A DNA stretch of 64,000 bases from Limonium bicolor (Eukaryota; Streptophyta; Magnoliopsida; Caryophyllales; Plumbaginaceae), in assembly GCA_023374045.1 (NCBI GenBank), contig CM041776.1, forward strand, positions 350,795,636 through 350,859,635, read 5' to 3'. The notes below the pieces were generated by a model that was not told where the DNA came from, made no database searches, and worked only from the letters and a program-made list of their open reading frames with translations. Each line of letters starts with the position of its first letter. Positions within the stretch are counted from its first letter, which is position 1. The translations under genes were made by a program, and so were the position numbers. Shown here piece by piece: positions 1 to 10,578 of this stretch.

Positions 1-1756
1 GTAAAAGTAAAACAAGTTAAAAAGTGAAGTTATGTAACTAAGTTAACGGGGAAAAGTTATAAGCATTAGACTTTAAACAGTCATGTTACCCCGATGTTAA
101 TAAAAATACATGTAATGTTGTCAGTTGTTCGAGAATTGCTCGAGGAACATAAGTGGACATGGTAAAGTGGACTCCGGTGACAGGTATGATTTTCTTGCAA
201 CCTGTGTCCTACCGGATTACACCGGCTTGTATGCCAATGTGTTTTTCTGTGTGTTTGCCACGTTATAAGATAAATCATGAAACAAGTTTACAGTCGTTAT
301 TGTTGTTGTATGTTTACGTGCCGATACCGGTAACCTCGAATGCGCTTGAAGGGCTAGTTAACCCTATTAGGTAAACGTAAGAGAACGGTATCCGGTGATA
401 ACGTTTCCGACCTAAGGAACGTTCTAACCACGACTATGCGTGAGTTAGTTATGTGATGTTTGTGTGTGAAGGTATGACTCTCTCTTCCCTTGTGTGTGTC
501 TAACAAGACTTAACCCAATATGGTGATTGTTTAACTAAGTTCAATGATGAATTTCTGACAAGTGCTAACGGGGAAAGTGAGGAGTCGGTCAGTTCTGGCC
601 ACGCGTGTGAGTATGGGGGTCGTTGTCATATCAGGTTCGATCCTCTCCGTATGTTATGGTTGTTTTCCAATTTGGTTTCCAACCTTCCCCTTAGCTTAAC
701 CAAGGCTATTACTGACTCACGTCGGGCCACAGGGGCATACTATGTTATGTTTGTTCGGTGTACTTGGATCACTATATCCGAGACACCTTGTGCTAAGTTA
801 TCCGTCCATTTAACGAGACGGTAAATTATGTAACGAGCTTATCATGAGACTGGCAACATTCTCTAGGCTCACCAGTGTATTAACAATGTTTGGGTCGGTT
901 CCTAAGAGAACCATTCCCGTTATGCTATGTGATGTTGTTGTAATGCAATTTCTATTGCGATGATTATTATGTGCGTTGAAACGTGAAAGAGTTGTTATGT
1001 GTTGTTATGTGATGAATGTTATATGTTGTAAAATGTGGAGTATGTGGATCATGGAAATGAATCCCAGTTTATGATAAGAGGCGTTTAAGGATAACCCGAT
1101 TAATGGGTAGTTGTCGTCTATTAAGGAAGTAGCTCCATTAGAGGAGAAACACTCTAGGGACAATGAATACCATGAGTGACTTAGCAAGTAAGGATGTACT
1201 ATCCGTTTGTTGAGCCCATTGGGCGAAATGTTATGTGTTGTGTGTTTATAGTTACATGCATGATTTAAATATAATCAACCGCATGCTAAGACGACAATTA
1301 GTTGTGCGTGGCACGGTAGCATGTGGGCTGCGGGATTACCATACCAGCAAAGGTGATGAGCCCCTTGGGGGCCACCCTTTCTCTTCTTTTCCTATTTCAG
1401 GTACAGAGAGCTGGAAGCCGTTCGAGAGTAGGACGGGGTAGTCGTTGTACATGGGTAATCATTTAAATTGTATATGTACTGTAGGTGTAGTAAGACCGAG
1501 ATTGTTATCGGCATTAGTTTGTGAATACTCGGCACAGTTGGAAGGTATGTGTATGTTTTGTTGTTAATGGAAAGGGATAATGATGTGTAGTTGCTCGGGA
1601 ATCTAGTCCATCAGACCGGTACAATGTTTATGTAATAGCCTTGTTAGCCACGTGGGTGGTTAACGGCGTGTAACACCAACGAGTTAAGTTATGTGAAGTA
1701 GTATATTTTCCGCTGCAGAATGTTGTTATGTGTATGTTGTTGGATGGGGTGTTACA
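1..1756 (+). repeat. 5' LTR of A, 3' portion only
   Basis: This stretch matches 12957-14725 almost base for base and matches the inverted B LTRs. It ends ggggtgttaca directly before the primer site. Differences from the 3' LTR are scattered substitutions and small indels, including a tandem gtgtgatgttt duplication near 13410 that is absent here. A G-box hexamer CACGTG lies at 1649-1654 in a block shared with the other LTR families of the window. Confidence 0.9.
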
Positions 1757-1761
1757 AAAAG

Positions 1762-1773
1762 TGGTATCAGAGT
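1762..1773 (+). other. Primer-binding site of A (tRNA-Met type)
   Basis: tggtatcagagt lies five bases after the LTR end. TGGTATCAGAGC is the standard plant retroelement site complementary to the 3' end of initiator tRNA-Met. Positions 1766-1789 form a 10-bp hairpin with loop AGTA that covers most of the site (one G-T pair). Confidence 0.9.
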
Positions 1774-4700
1774 GAAGTATCGCTCTGATGACTGAATTAC
1801 CAAGCTTAGGAAGTACCGAGTTAGGATTTTAGTACTTTGGGTTAAGGGTTGAGTGATAGCGTGAGAGATACGCTAGTTAGGTATTACCAGTGTGTACTGG
1901 AAACCTACAATATCCATCCCGCCCTCCACAATCCCTGTATAACTTGGGGAAAGAACGCCAGAGAGATGGAAGTCCACTCTTACTCGGGAATACCCGATCT
2001 GGCTGTTATTAAACACCTCTAAAGGTATGGAGAACCTGTCATACGGTAGATCCCGAAAACTGAGAATCCCGGAGACGGTTCCCATCAGAATAATGTTAAC
2101 CGCATTTAATAGCGAAGAATGAAGAATCTTGTGTATAGAAGAATAGAATTTCCGGCAACCTGGGTCGACATGCCGAGCAGTCGAGAATAACCAGCTTGCA
2201 ACGCACCGACCGTGCAACAGGCAAGAAGTGGATTAATGAAACCCGAGACGAATGTCTACGGGACCACAGTTGTTAAATAATACACCAACGGTAAACCAAC
2301 CGACAAAGGAACTACAACGTAGTGCCCAAACAGAGATAAGTCTCAGTAACCACGACAATGCGTGGAACGGGCTACGAAGAGGAAACAATACAAGAGAAAA
2401 GGGGGTCTCCCAGAATGGGAAACACCCTAGTTGATGATTATCATATGAATGCAGTGAGGAGTTACCTAGAGGAGTTATTATCAAGACTGTAAGATCAAGT
2501 GAGGGCCAACAAGGCCACTGATGACAGTGCGGGTAAGAACAATACCGCAACCGGTGTGTGTGATTAACCGATAGCCAGTTAGCATGGTGCACTTGCCATG
2601 GCAAGTGCTGCTATAACAGGGCCGTTCGGGAAATTTATAACCACTACAAAGTACTTGGTAAAGTACCATAAAGTTAAATGTGATCATCATAACAGTGGAA
2701 GGGCCTGTTAGCCTAACCTCTGTAATTGTAAGTACACCAGTCAGCAAGAAGCTAGACTTGGTTAAGGTAAGAAGATGTTGTGAAACCATGGAAATTTTCT
2801 TTCAAACTTAGATTTATTCAAACTCTTTTCTTTTCAAAACCAGATTTTCTTTCAAACCAATATTATTTCTAACCTTCTTCTAAACCAAACCAGTAAAACC
2901 AAGGGCAGTTGATAAGAATTCAACAATGGATAAACTTTCCCTCGATTAAGTTCGGGAAGCATGGAATGAATATTGTCACGGGACAATATAAGGGAGTTAA
3001 CAACAGAATACTTCACCTAGGCGTGTGACGGACACTACGAGTGTACCAACTGTAATGTGGGACGACCGCACTCCGATAGGAGCTTGTGGGCCTGACAGAC
3101 CTACTTATGGGTTAGTTGGGTAAGTAGTATTGTATCAGTAGGGTACCCCACATATGTATACAAGTAGAGTCCGGAACACGGGAAGTAGTCGACTCCGTAC
3201 TATGGTCAGCAGTATAAGACAAACAAGAGCTAAGGATTACCATGAATGGTTGAAGTAAAGGAGCAAGTCAAGTTAACGATACTAAAGGAATTAGTGAATT
3301 CATTTCAAGGAAATGTTTTAGAGTCAGGAGGTGCGAAGTGCACTAACTGTAATGTAAAGACATCGTATGCGTCTTAAAGATCCTCAGGGATAAACGGATA
3401 GCTGGAACGATGATCCAGCCTGTACATGGCAAGGCAGATGCCCAATGTGGACACATTAATGTGCAAAGAACGGGTTGAAACTAACACCCAGTTTAGACAT
3501 AAGTTGTCAGGAGACGGACTGGCAATCCTAAGGGGCATCCCGTAAAAGGAAACGTGATGCAACGACCTTGTCATGGAGCCCAATATAATATCCAAATCAT
3601 GAAATGTTGCACAAAGAAATAAATGAATGTGGACAGCCTATAATGAGCGCAGCTCAAGGCAAATAAGGCTTATAATCCATAAGAAAGATATGTTATATAA
3701 CTTAGATTGATTGCAGAAGTTTATGTTGTAAGTGAATAGAGTGGTAAACAAACCACTGCATTAAGAGTGGGGATACCTCTCGATATTCTGAGACCGCAGG
3801 AGCGGTAGTTATGTGGATCAAGTTCAAGAAATATGTTAAGGATGGACGATGTTATTATTGAAAGAGAGCAGGTAGCTTAGTAGTATATGTGTATAAAGTG
3901 AAACACCGAGCTGAATAATGCCAGCTTATGGCTCGAATGATCAAAGCTCAAGGAGCATTCAGTAGTCATCCAAATGAATGACGAACCTAATGGAATAATG
4001 TAAGTATGTGTGGGAAGTTAATGTGACAGTAAATACGATATAAGCTGATGTATACAAGGAGTAAGAGACGGTGGCAGCAAGCGACCGTTGTATAAGTATT
4101 GTTAAACGATAATGTAGCAGATAAGACCAGTTATGAGTTACTAATCAGTGGAGATGCAAGATAAGCGATTAAACAGAATGGGCAATAAGCCAGTGATAGG
4201 TACTGTGTGATGAGGAGTTCAGTGTGAATTCCATGGCGAATCGCATAAGGGATTTACTGTCAAGAGTTTACGCCTCGCACTCTGTATGACTGAGTGTTTT
4301 GGTTGACTTGCGCAGTAATGATCGAGTGGGATAGCTGGGAAATGGAAACATGTTAATGGTGGAGGAATAATGTGTAATGGCCGATGCATAGGAAATGCAA
4401 GGCCGCACCAATAAAAAGAGTACTTGTGCAAAACCAAATGTGGAGACATGATTAACAGTAAGTGACTACAGTAGCACTAACTGCCAATATCGGTATGGAA
4501 TATACCCCAAATGTTGTAAATAGCTGAGAGAGCACTACACACTAAGTAGTAGCTCAATCTCAACCGACGGTAATGGGGCAATTAAGCTCTACAGTTATTG
4601 GAGTTTCGCAGGAAACTAGTGAACAGTGATCAAGTGTGAATGTACATTGTGAACAAGAGTGAATGGCTAATTATTAACGCCTAGAAGCCTAACAGGCCAG

Positions 4701-5864
4701 AATCGAAACCAACTAAGAGTTTTTAAACAAACTCCAATGAGAATTCTTGGTTTAGGAACTAAACCGCCAATATGGTTAAGATCCTCTAATCAGAATGCAT
4801 TGTATAGTAGACCGCGTGGAAGTTAAAATACTTCACGACGGCAGAACATTTTAAGCTAATGTTTAGTGATTGATTACATGGGCGTAATCCCTTTTAAGGG
4901 GGGTAGAGCGCAAAACCACTTAGTGAATATTACCGTACAAGTGTACGTGATTTATGTTGTGCATAGCACAAAGTTATTGTTTTGATGATTGGTGTGTGTG
5001 TTACGTAAACATACGCATTCATTCATGGTTGAATTGTGGTAATTGCGCACAGAAGATGCGAATACCATTGTGATAAGTGTGTGTATTTGTTAACAATTGT
5101 GTGTGATAGTACAAATGTGGGAGTAGAGAAACTCCCGGGGAACAAAACCCCGACAGTGTATAAATGTGAAACGGTGTGTCGTATTTTGATAAAATATATG
5201 TGATATATATTATATAGTGATTCATGAAGGGTATGAGACCGATATAAAACCTAATGAGGATAAGGTTCCCTAGGTAACAAGATTAAGTGGATGGAGGTAA
5301 CTGATAGGCAGAGTTCTATCCCTTGGAGATGTATGATCATGATTAGAATGATTAAAAAGATAGAAAATTGGAAATGAGTGATTTATTTGATGCTTGAAAA
5401 TGAAGTGGGAAGTGGAACTTGATTTGCATGCGATCAAGGGAAGCCGAACACAAATTGGGTGGAAGGATAGTTCAACACTGATGCTGATCACATCAGGGTT
5501 GGATGACTCTTGAAGCTCCCTATAAGTGGTCACAAATAACCACGCTAAGAAAAGAAGCAAATAGCATAAGTTGGACTTGGAGTTGTGTGGTTTTCAAAAA
5601 GGATTTTGAATTGGTATTTATAAAACGTCGATAGATACTTTACATAATTAAAATTCTTACTTAACCTCGCAAGGAAATTTTAAATTTATGTGATTGTTTT
5701 GATCTCCCAAAGGAACGGGGACGGAAGGTGTCCATCGCGACCGGGTTCTACGGGATCACAGTGTATATCAAAGATATTTTTGATTGCTATACATGCTATG
5801 ACATGTTGTGTGGTATGTGTAATAAATGTTATTTTGACTTTGATTTCCTAAAGTGTATGTTATC

Positions 5865-6037
5865 GAGACCTATGTGTCTAAATGTTGTTATGTTACCCAA
5901 GACCAGAGAGTCTAAGGGTTGTTATGTATGTGTAAATGTTGTTAAGATACCCGGACCATTGAGTCCGAGGTTATCATGTGAATATGTTATGTTAGGTATG
6001 GATGTGAATGTGTTACCCGGACCATTAAGTCCGAGGT
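5865..6037 (+). repeat. Four-unit hairpin array before the polypurine tract of A
   Basis: Four inverted units lie at 5865-5880, 5894-5920, 5949-5971 and 6015-6037. Units 1-2 pair AGAC with GTCT; units 3-4 pair GGAC with GTCC inside acccggac...gtccgaggt. The arms change while pairing is kept. Four matching units occur in B at 21321-21514. Confidence 0.75.
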
Positions 6038-6140
6038 TGTGATGTAAGTGTGTTTGGTTATGGAAGTTTTATTTCTATAAGTAATCCCCGTATTCTAATC
6101 CAAGATGTGTGGGAAGTGTAAACTTCGAGGACGAAGTTCT

Positions 6141-6156
6141 TTTAAGGGGGGTAGAT
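6141..6156 (+). other. Polypurine tract of A
   Basis: ttttaaggggggtagat directly precedes a TG dinucleotide at 6157, where the 3' LTR is taken to begin. The same block occurs inverted in B at 21205-21220. Plus-strand DNA synthesis starts here in LTR elements. Confidence 0.8.
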
Positions 6157-6184
6157 TGAAATACCCCAAATCCTGATAGTGGTT
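6157..6184 (+). repeat. 3' LTR of A, first 28 bases before insertion F
   Basis: tgaaataccccaaatcc continues, after skipping F, into 10147 onward; the inverted B sequence near 21180-21204 shows the same order. The start at 6157 rests on TG abutting the polypurine tract. An alternative start is 6174. Confidence 0.7.
6180..6184. other. Target-site duplication of F, left copy
   Basis: tggtt before F at 6180-6184 equals tggtt after F at 10142-10146. A 5-bp duplication is typical of LTR retrotransposon integration. Confidence 0.95.
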
Positions 6185-6204
6185 TGTAATGGTATGAAAT
6201 ATAC

Positions 6205-6460
6205 CATGCGGAAGGTCAAAGCGTCTACCGAAGGCAGCGTCTACCGAGGGCCTACTAGCGGAAGGACAACTATCGGAGACCAATTGTCGGAAGGCCTGCT
6301 ACCGAAAGGCCCCGATGCGGAAGGATCTACCAAGAGAGCCTACCGGAGGCCAATTGTCGGATGGCCTATCGATGGAAGCCCCACTACCGGAGGACTCGCT
6401 ATCGGAAGAGCTGCTATCTAAAGGATCGCTACCGATAGAGTAACAACCGGAGGGATTATT
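6205..6460 (+). repeat. ~15-bp minisatellite in F 5' LTR
   Basis: About 16 degenerate units built on ctaccggaagg (variants ctatcggaag, ttgtcggaagg, gatgcggaagg). The same array lies at about 9537-9792 in the 3' LTR. The short open frame across it only reflects the repeat. Confidence 0.85.
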
Positions 6461-6607
6461 GTTAAAGTGACGGTCCGGAAGAGTTAGTCCAATGCGGAAG
6501 CGGTATTTCAGTCCGGAGAGACTACCCGTAAAAGGACTGATAGCTATATTAATGTAATACTATCACATGTATAGGGGCAAAAAGGGTGAACTTAGTAATA
6601 GAAAGTC

Positions 6608-6615
6608 TATAAATA
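6608..6615 (+). promoter_or_regulatory. TATA box of F 5' LTR
   Basis: tataaata in tctataaataggag, about 200 bp before the LTR end; repeated at 9940-9947 in the 3' LTR. This is the probable start-site-proximal promoter element. Confidence 0.7.
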
Positions 6616-8562
6616 GGAGTAGAGAGGTTCATTTGTAAGGACTCAAGTTAAAAAAAGGGAGCTCACATCCCAAAAGCTCTCTAGTGTTGTAAACCAAAGA
6701 ATGAATAATAGCTCTGTCTAGAAGTGGACGTAGGCCGGATTATTGGCCGAACCACTATAATCCTTGGTGTTCGAGTTCGTATCTGAGAGTACCGAATCCT
6801 ACCGTTTCATAATGAACTAAAGAGCACCGTCGACATCCAGAAACCAGAAGAACAAGAAATTAGAGGAGAGTTCCGCAAATCCGATGACCCTCCAGAGGCA
6901 GACAACAAGAATTGATTGCACTTATATCTCAAGGCAGAAGCGGGCAGAGAAGAATGCATTCTTAAAGAGCTTATCCATGGTAGGCGGCAAGAGATCCCGA
7001 AGACCTGGTAAATCATTACCTTACCGGTAGAACAAGTAAGGATAAAGGTCGATCGATACCCTATCAGAAGTAGGCAGTACCCAGAATATTTCCCAAAAAA
7101 TACAAGGATTGCAAAGATAAGAATGTTCTTCCGAAAGATTTTGAGGCCTAAAGTTCAAGTATTCGATTCGAAACTGGGAGAAGGAAACCCAAATTTCCAA
7201 AAAACTCAGTGTAAGAAGGTGTTAGTCACGTTGTGTTCCAGACTTGCGGTATAGCATGACCAACGGAATGCCAACCAGAAAATGGTGTCGGTAGGGAAAT
7301 CAAACTCAGAACGAAGCTTGATATGGAAGAATACAGTTGCGCCCGACAGCTGATGGAGCTCTCGGGGACAACCTTGTTCAAACCCGGTCATGTTGAGCCC
7401 AAATTTACGGTCTTCAGGAGGGGGATTTCGTCGTCCAAAGAGCAACCCAATCAGCGACCTGGGAGTCAACGCGAGGAAAAAGTCTATGAATTGGTTAAAT
7501 CAGCAGAGTGATGAGGCTTCTGATAGGAACTCTGAACTGTGGACTTTGAGCGGAGAAAAGTAAGTACGGACAAGAAGTCTACACTTTAACCCGGGGAAAT
7601 AAATGGTGCTCCTAAACAACAAGGGATGTTTCGGTGGCTACGAGAGAGAAATATTCAACTCCCTCGGGTAAGCCATTTTTTGCGTCCGGAAGCGCTACCG
7701 CTTTTCATCCCTGATTGCCTCCGGTAGATTCAGTGAGCTACAGGCACAGGAGGTACGCCGCCATGGAAACTGAAAATTCATCAGGGTCGTGAGAAATTGA
7801 GATCGAGAAACAAGAGGCAGGGGCGAATGATTTCGGACACGGGGGATTTTCCACTTCTTCTCTAAGTCACCATCTACCGATAGATCAGCCGCGGGCAAGT
7901 AGTGGACGTATTGGTTTGCGGCAAAACCAGTTGCCAATAGGAAGGACTACGAAAAAACAACATCGGACCGACTATCAAAAATCCTGTATAACAGTCTTCC
8001 GAAAGTCTAAACCCAGTGTTTTCAATCAAGGTCCGAAACACAATCTTTGAGCTACCAGTGGGGCTTTCGGTCACAAACACCTCTGGTAAAAGCATTAAGC
8101 TGAGTACGCGGGTATGCGGTAGTACTTCACCACTCGAAGGAGTCTTTTTACTTCGGAGGCATGAGAAATTCAATGAGAGTACCAGTAGTCACCGGGTAGC
8201 ATCCTCCCGCCTTACTTCGGTAGTAACTCTTTTCATCTCCGGAATAAGTCTACCAGAAGAAACCATATTTTGGGCGCAAAGGTTGGTGGGCTCAGGGGCA
8301 TGAAATTTTCTACTAAGCGGGATCTGCCCAAATTCATCGGTAAAGCCAATCCACCGGTAATATCATTCGACCGGTTAAAAAAAAAAGGTACCAAACTTTT
8401 GATATTTCATTGTGAAGTATTCTTTTACCGCTGGAAGTTTACGAAACTTTTCTAGAGGATTGATCACCTTAGTTTTCAAAAAAGAAATATTTTAAAATAA
8501 CTTCTGATTTACTTAAAACCAGACCAGCGAGTCTTGGGAAAAGAAAAGACAAAAAAAAGAAT

Positions 8563-8763
8563 GTATCCGACGACCTCACCATTGGCCATGGTAGAGTGTT
8601 TGTATCCGACGATCTACCATCAACGATGGTAGTGTAATTAATCCGACGATCTCACTGCCAGCGTCCTGCCAGTAGAGTGTTAATCCGACGATCTCACCGG
8701 CTCAAAGTCGGTAGGTGGTGTTAAATCGACGATCTCACCATGTGTACAGTGGTAGAGTGTGAA
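8563..8763 (+). repeat. Five-unit tandem array with internal palindromes in F
   Basis: Units of about 35-45 bp begin tatccgacgatctcacc and end ggtagagtgt. The middle of each differs, yet most form a short hairpin: accat/atggt at 8578-8592, ctaccat/atggtag at 8614-8632, accggc/gtcggt at 8696-8712, accat/gtggt at 8737-8753. The unit at 8654-8673 pairs only actg/cagt. Confidence 0.75.
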
Positions 8764-9159
8764 AGCATGAAAGTGTAACTAAGGGGTTACCAAAAGAGAT
8801 CTGGCAAAAAAAACAAACAAAAAGAGCAGTCTAAAATTATCATTATCAGAATCTTCAAACTTTGGGAAGCAATAGAACTTATAGTAATCCTTTTGTTCAC
8901 CTCAGGACTTGTACTATCCATGTACTAAAAATGATGCTCTAAGCAACCTATAGGCTGTATATTTGAGTTTTTTATCCCCATGATTAATATGCTCTAACTA
9001 ACAAAAAACTCTTGGGAAGTCCGGTCGCTCCGGGCAGCCCAAAAGACAAATATCTTGAAATCTCTTAAATTTAGATATGCAGGCCAGGAATGAAGTAATT
9101 CAAGCAGCAATCTGATTATGAAGTAATATCCCATTTATTATTATTATCTCGGACTTCTT

Positions 9160-9225
9160 GAGATTATTATGGTCTTCTGGAATTATTATGGTCTTCTGGG
9201 ATTATTATGGCCCTTCGGAATTCCA
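9160..9225 (+). repeat. Short tandem repeat attattatggtcttctgg
   Basis: Three to four ~19-bp units in an AT-rich run upstream of the polypurine tracts of F. No function visible. Confidence 0.7.
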
Positions 9226-9366
9226 GATCTTTGGATTTCTTATTATGGCACGGTCAAGAGACGGAGACCTTTTCTCAGGAGAACAAGTGGGACTCCATCA
9301 CCCCGGAACCTGTGGGACTTCTTGGTGACCGATAGACAAGCTCTTACGTAGGCTAAAGTTTTTAAG

Positions 9367-9410
9367 TTCATTTCCTTTTTTAGGCAAAAGAAAAAGAACT
9401 TGTGGGACTA
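9367..9410 (+). other. Upstream polypurine-like module of F (hairpin plus aagaacttgtgggact)
   Basis: aagttc and a pyrimidine run (9374 area) can pair with aaaagaaaaagaactt, followed by gtgggact. This is a second copy of the true polypurine module at 9472-9516. G has the same duplicated arrangement. Confidence 0.6.
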
Positions 9411-9471
9411 GGAGATATATAGTAGAAAAGAAAAGAGTACAAAGTGTAAATTTCATCTTTCTTCTTTTTAT

Positions 9472-9516
9472 AAGTTCCACTTTTTAAGTGTTAAAAAGTA
9501 GAACTTGTGGGACTGA
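9472..9516 (+). other. Polypurine tract hairpin of F
   Basis: aagttccacttttt (9472-9485) pairs with aaaaagtagaactt (9493-9506), then gtgggactga leads straight into the 3' LTR at 9517. The same sequence precedes the 3' LTR of G. Confidence 0.8.
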
Positions 9517-10141
9517 TGTAATGGTATGAAATATACCATGCGGAAGGTCAAAGCGTCTACCGAAGGCAGCGTCTACCGAGGGCCTACTAGCGGAAGGACT
9601 ACTATCGGAGACCAATTGTCGGAAGGCCTGCTACCGAAAGGCCCCGATGCGGAAGGATCTACCAAGAGAGCCTACCGGAGGCCAATTGTCGGATGGCCTA
9701 TCGATGGAAGCCCCACTACCGGAGGACTCGCTATCGGAAGAGCTGCTATCTAAAGGATCGCTACCGATAGAGTAACTACCGGAGGGATTATTGTTAAAGT
9801 GACGGTCCGGAAGAGTTAGTCCAATGCGGAAGCGGTATTTCAGTCCGGAGAGACTACCCGTAAAAGGACTGATAGCTATATTAATGTAATACTATCACAT
9901 GTATAGGGGCAAAAAGGGTGAACTTAGTAATAGAAAGTCTATAAATAGGAGTAGAGAGGTTCATTTGTAAGGACTCAAGTTAAAAAAAGGGAGCTCACAT
10001 CCCAAAAGCTCTCTAGTGTTGTAAACCAAAGAATGAATAATAGCTCTGTCTAGAAGTGGACGTAGGCCGGATTATTGGCCGAACCACTATAATCCTTGGT
10101 GTTCGAGTTCGTATCTGAGAGTACCGAATCCTACCGTTTCA
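9517..10141 (+). repeat. 3' LTR of F
   Basis: 625 bp, ends ccgtttca, followed by TSD copy tggtt at 10142-10146. Contains the minisatellite at 9537-9792 and TATA box at 9940-9947. Confidence 0.95.
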
Positions 10142-10544
10142 TGGTTTAAATATTAAAATATGGTATATAAAGGCTAAAAAGTGTCTTAGAGACATCAGTG
10201 AACAATTTAAACCATAGTAAATGCAATAAAGCACTAAGATATAGTTTGAGCAAAAACATGCTCTAAGCTATGAGTGAACTTGGTTAGGACCCAAAGAGCC
10301 TACCAAGACTTAATATTCAATTATGATTTAATAGGGCTAATTAAGTCCTTAGGAAACCTTGGTAGACAGTTAACCAAATAAAACACAAGAAAATACCTTA
10401 AAGTCAATAAGAGCAAAAATGTGCTCTAAGCTTGGGATAAATTTGTATAAGACCTAATGGTCACACCTATACCTTATAAATATGTTAATGAACATATTAA
10501 ATCAATTACTAAAGAAAACCAAGCTTGAAAACAAGTTAAAACAC

Positions 10545-10578
10545 AAAATGTGCTTTAAGGAGTCTTAAAGCACATTTT
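10545..10578 (+). repeat. Perfect 15-bp hairpin in A LTR
   Basis: aaaatgtgctttaag and cttaaagcacatttt pair fully around loop gagt. Slightly eroded versions occur in both B LTRs near 20985-21017 and 30200-30233. Confidence 0.85.

Larger units (their letters stand above)
1757..6156 (+). other. Non-coding interior of A
   Basis: About 4.4 kb without gag, protease, RT or integrase. It is homologous to the interior of B (21205-26115, inverted). An antisense frame at 1873-2217 has counterparts in B around 25666-25998, but the frames shift between copies, so I take this as conserved DNA rather than a gene. The only organised structures seen are the primer hairpin, the hairpin array at 5865-6037 and the polypurine tract. 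Confidence 0.75.
6185..6809 (+). repeat. 5' LTR of F
   Basis: Runs from tgtaatgg to ccgtttca, 625 bp, and matches 9517-10141. A short inverted repeat atggtat...atacca opens it. A TATA box and a ~15-bp minisatellite lie inside. Confidence 0.95.
6810..9516 (+). other. Interior of F, no assignable gene
   Basis: 2.7 kb with only short frames on both strands (for example 7323-7511 on + and 7206-7469, 7695-7937, 7874-8173 on -). By position the minus-strand frames could be decayed remains of an antisense ORF like that of G, but I see no clear shared motif. The 3' third holds a hairpin-bearing tandem array (8563-8763), an attattatgg run near 9125-9250 and duplicated polypurine modules. Confidence 0.6.
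6185..10141 (+). mobile_element. Young non-autonomous LTR element F (Tat-like) nested in A
   Basis: Complete element with TG...CA LTRs of 625 bp each, perfect 5-bp TSD and a 2.7-kb interior. By eye the LTRs differ at only two sites (6277-area a/t and 6448-area a/t), so insertion is recent. It shares the polypurine module aagaacttgtgggactga, in two copies, with the Tat element G, but has no recognisable gag or pol and no clear primer site after 6809. I infer a non-autonomous element driven by a Tat-lineage partner. Confidence 0.9.

Noticed and set aside
1873..2217. Antisense ORF in the A interior with counterparts in B
   Set aside because: Frames shift between copies, with no known domain; treated as conserved non-coding DNA.
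6179..6421. Frame across the F LTR minisatellite, repeated at 9526-9753
   Set aside because: Reflects the ~15-bp repeat; lies in the U3 part upstream of the TATA box.
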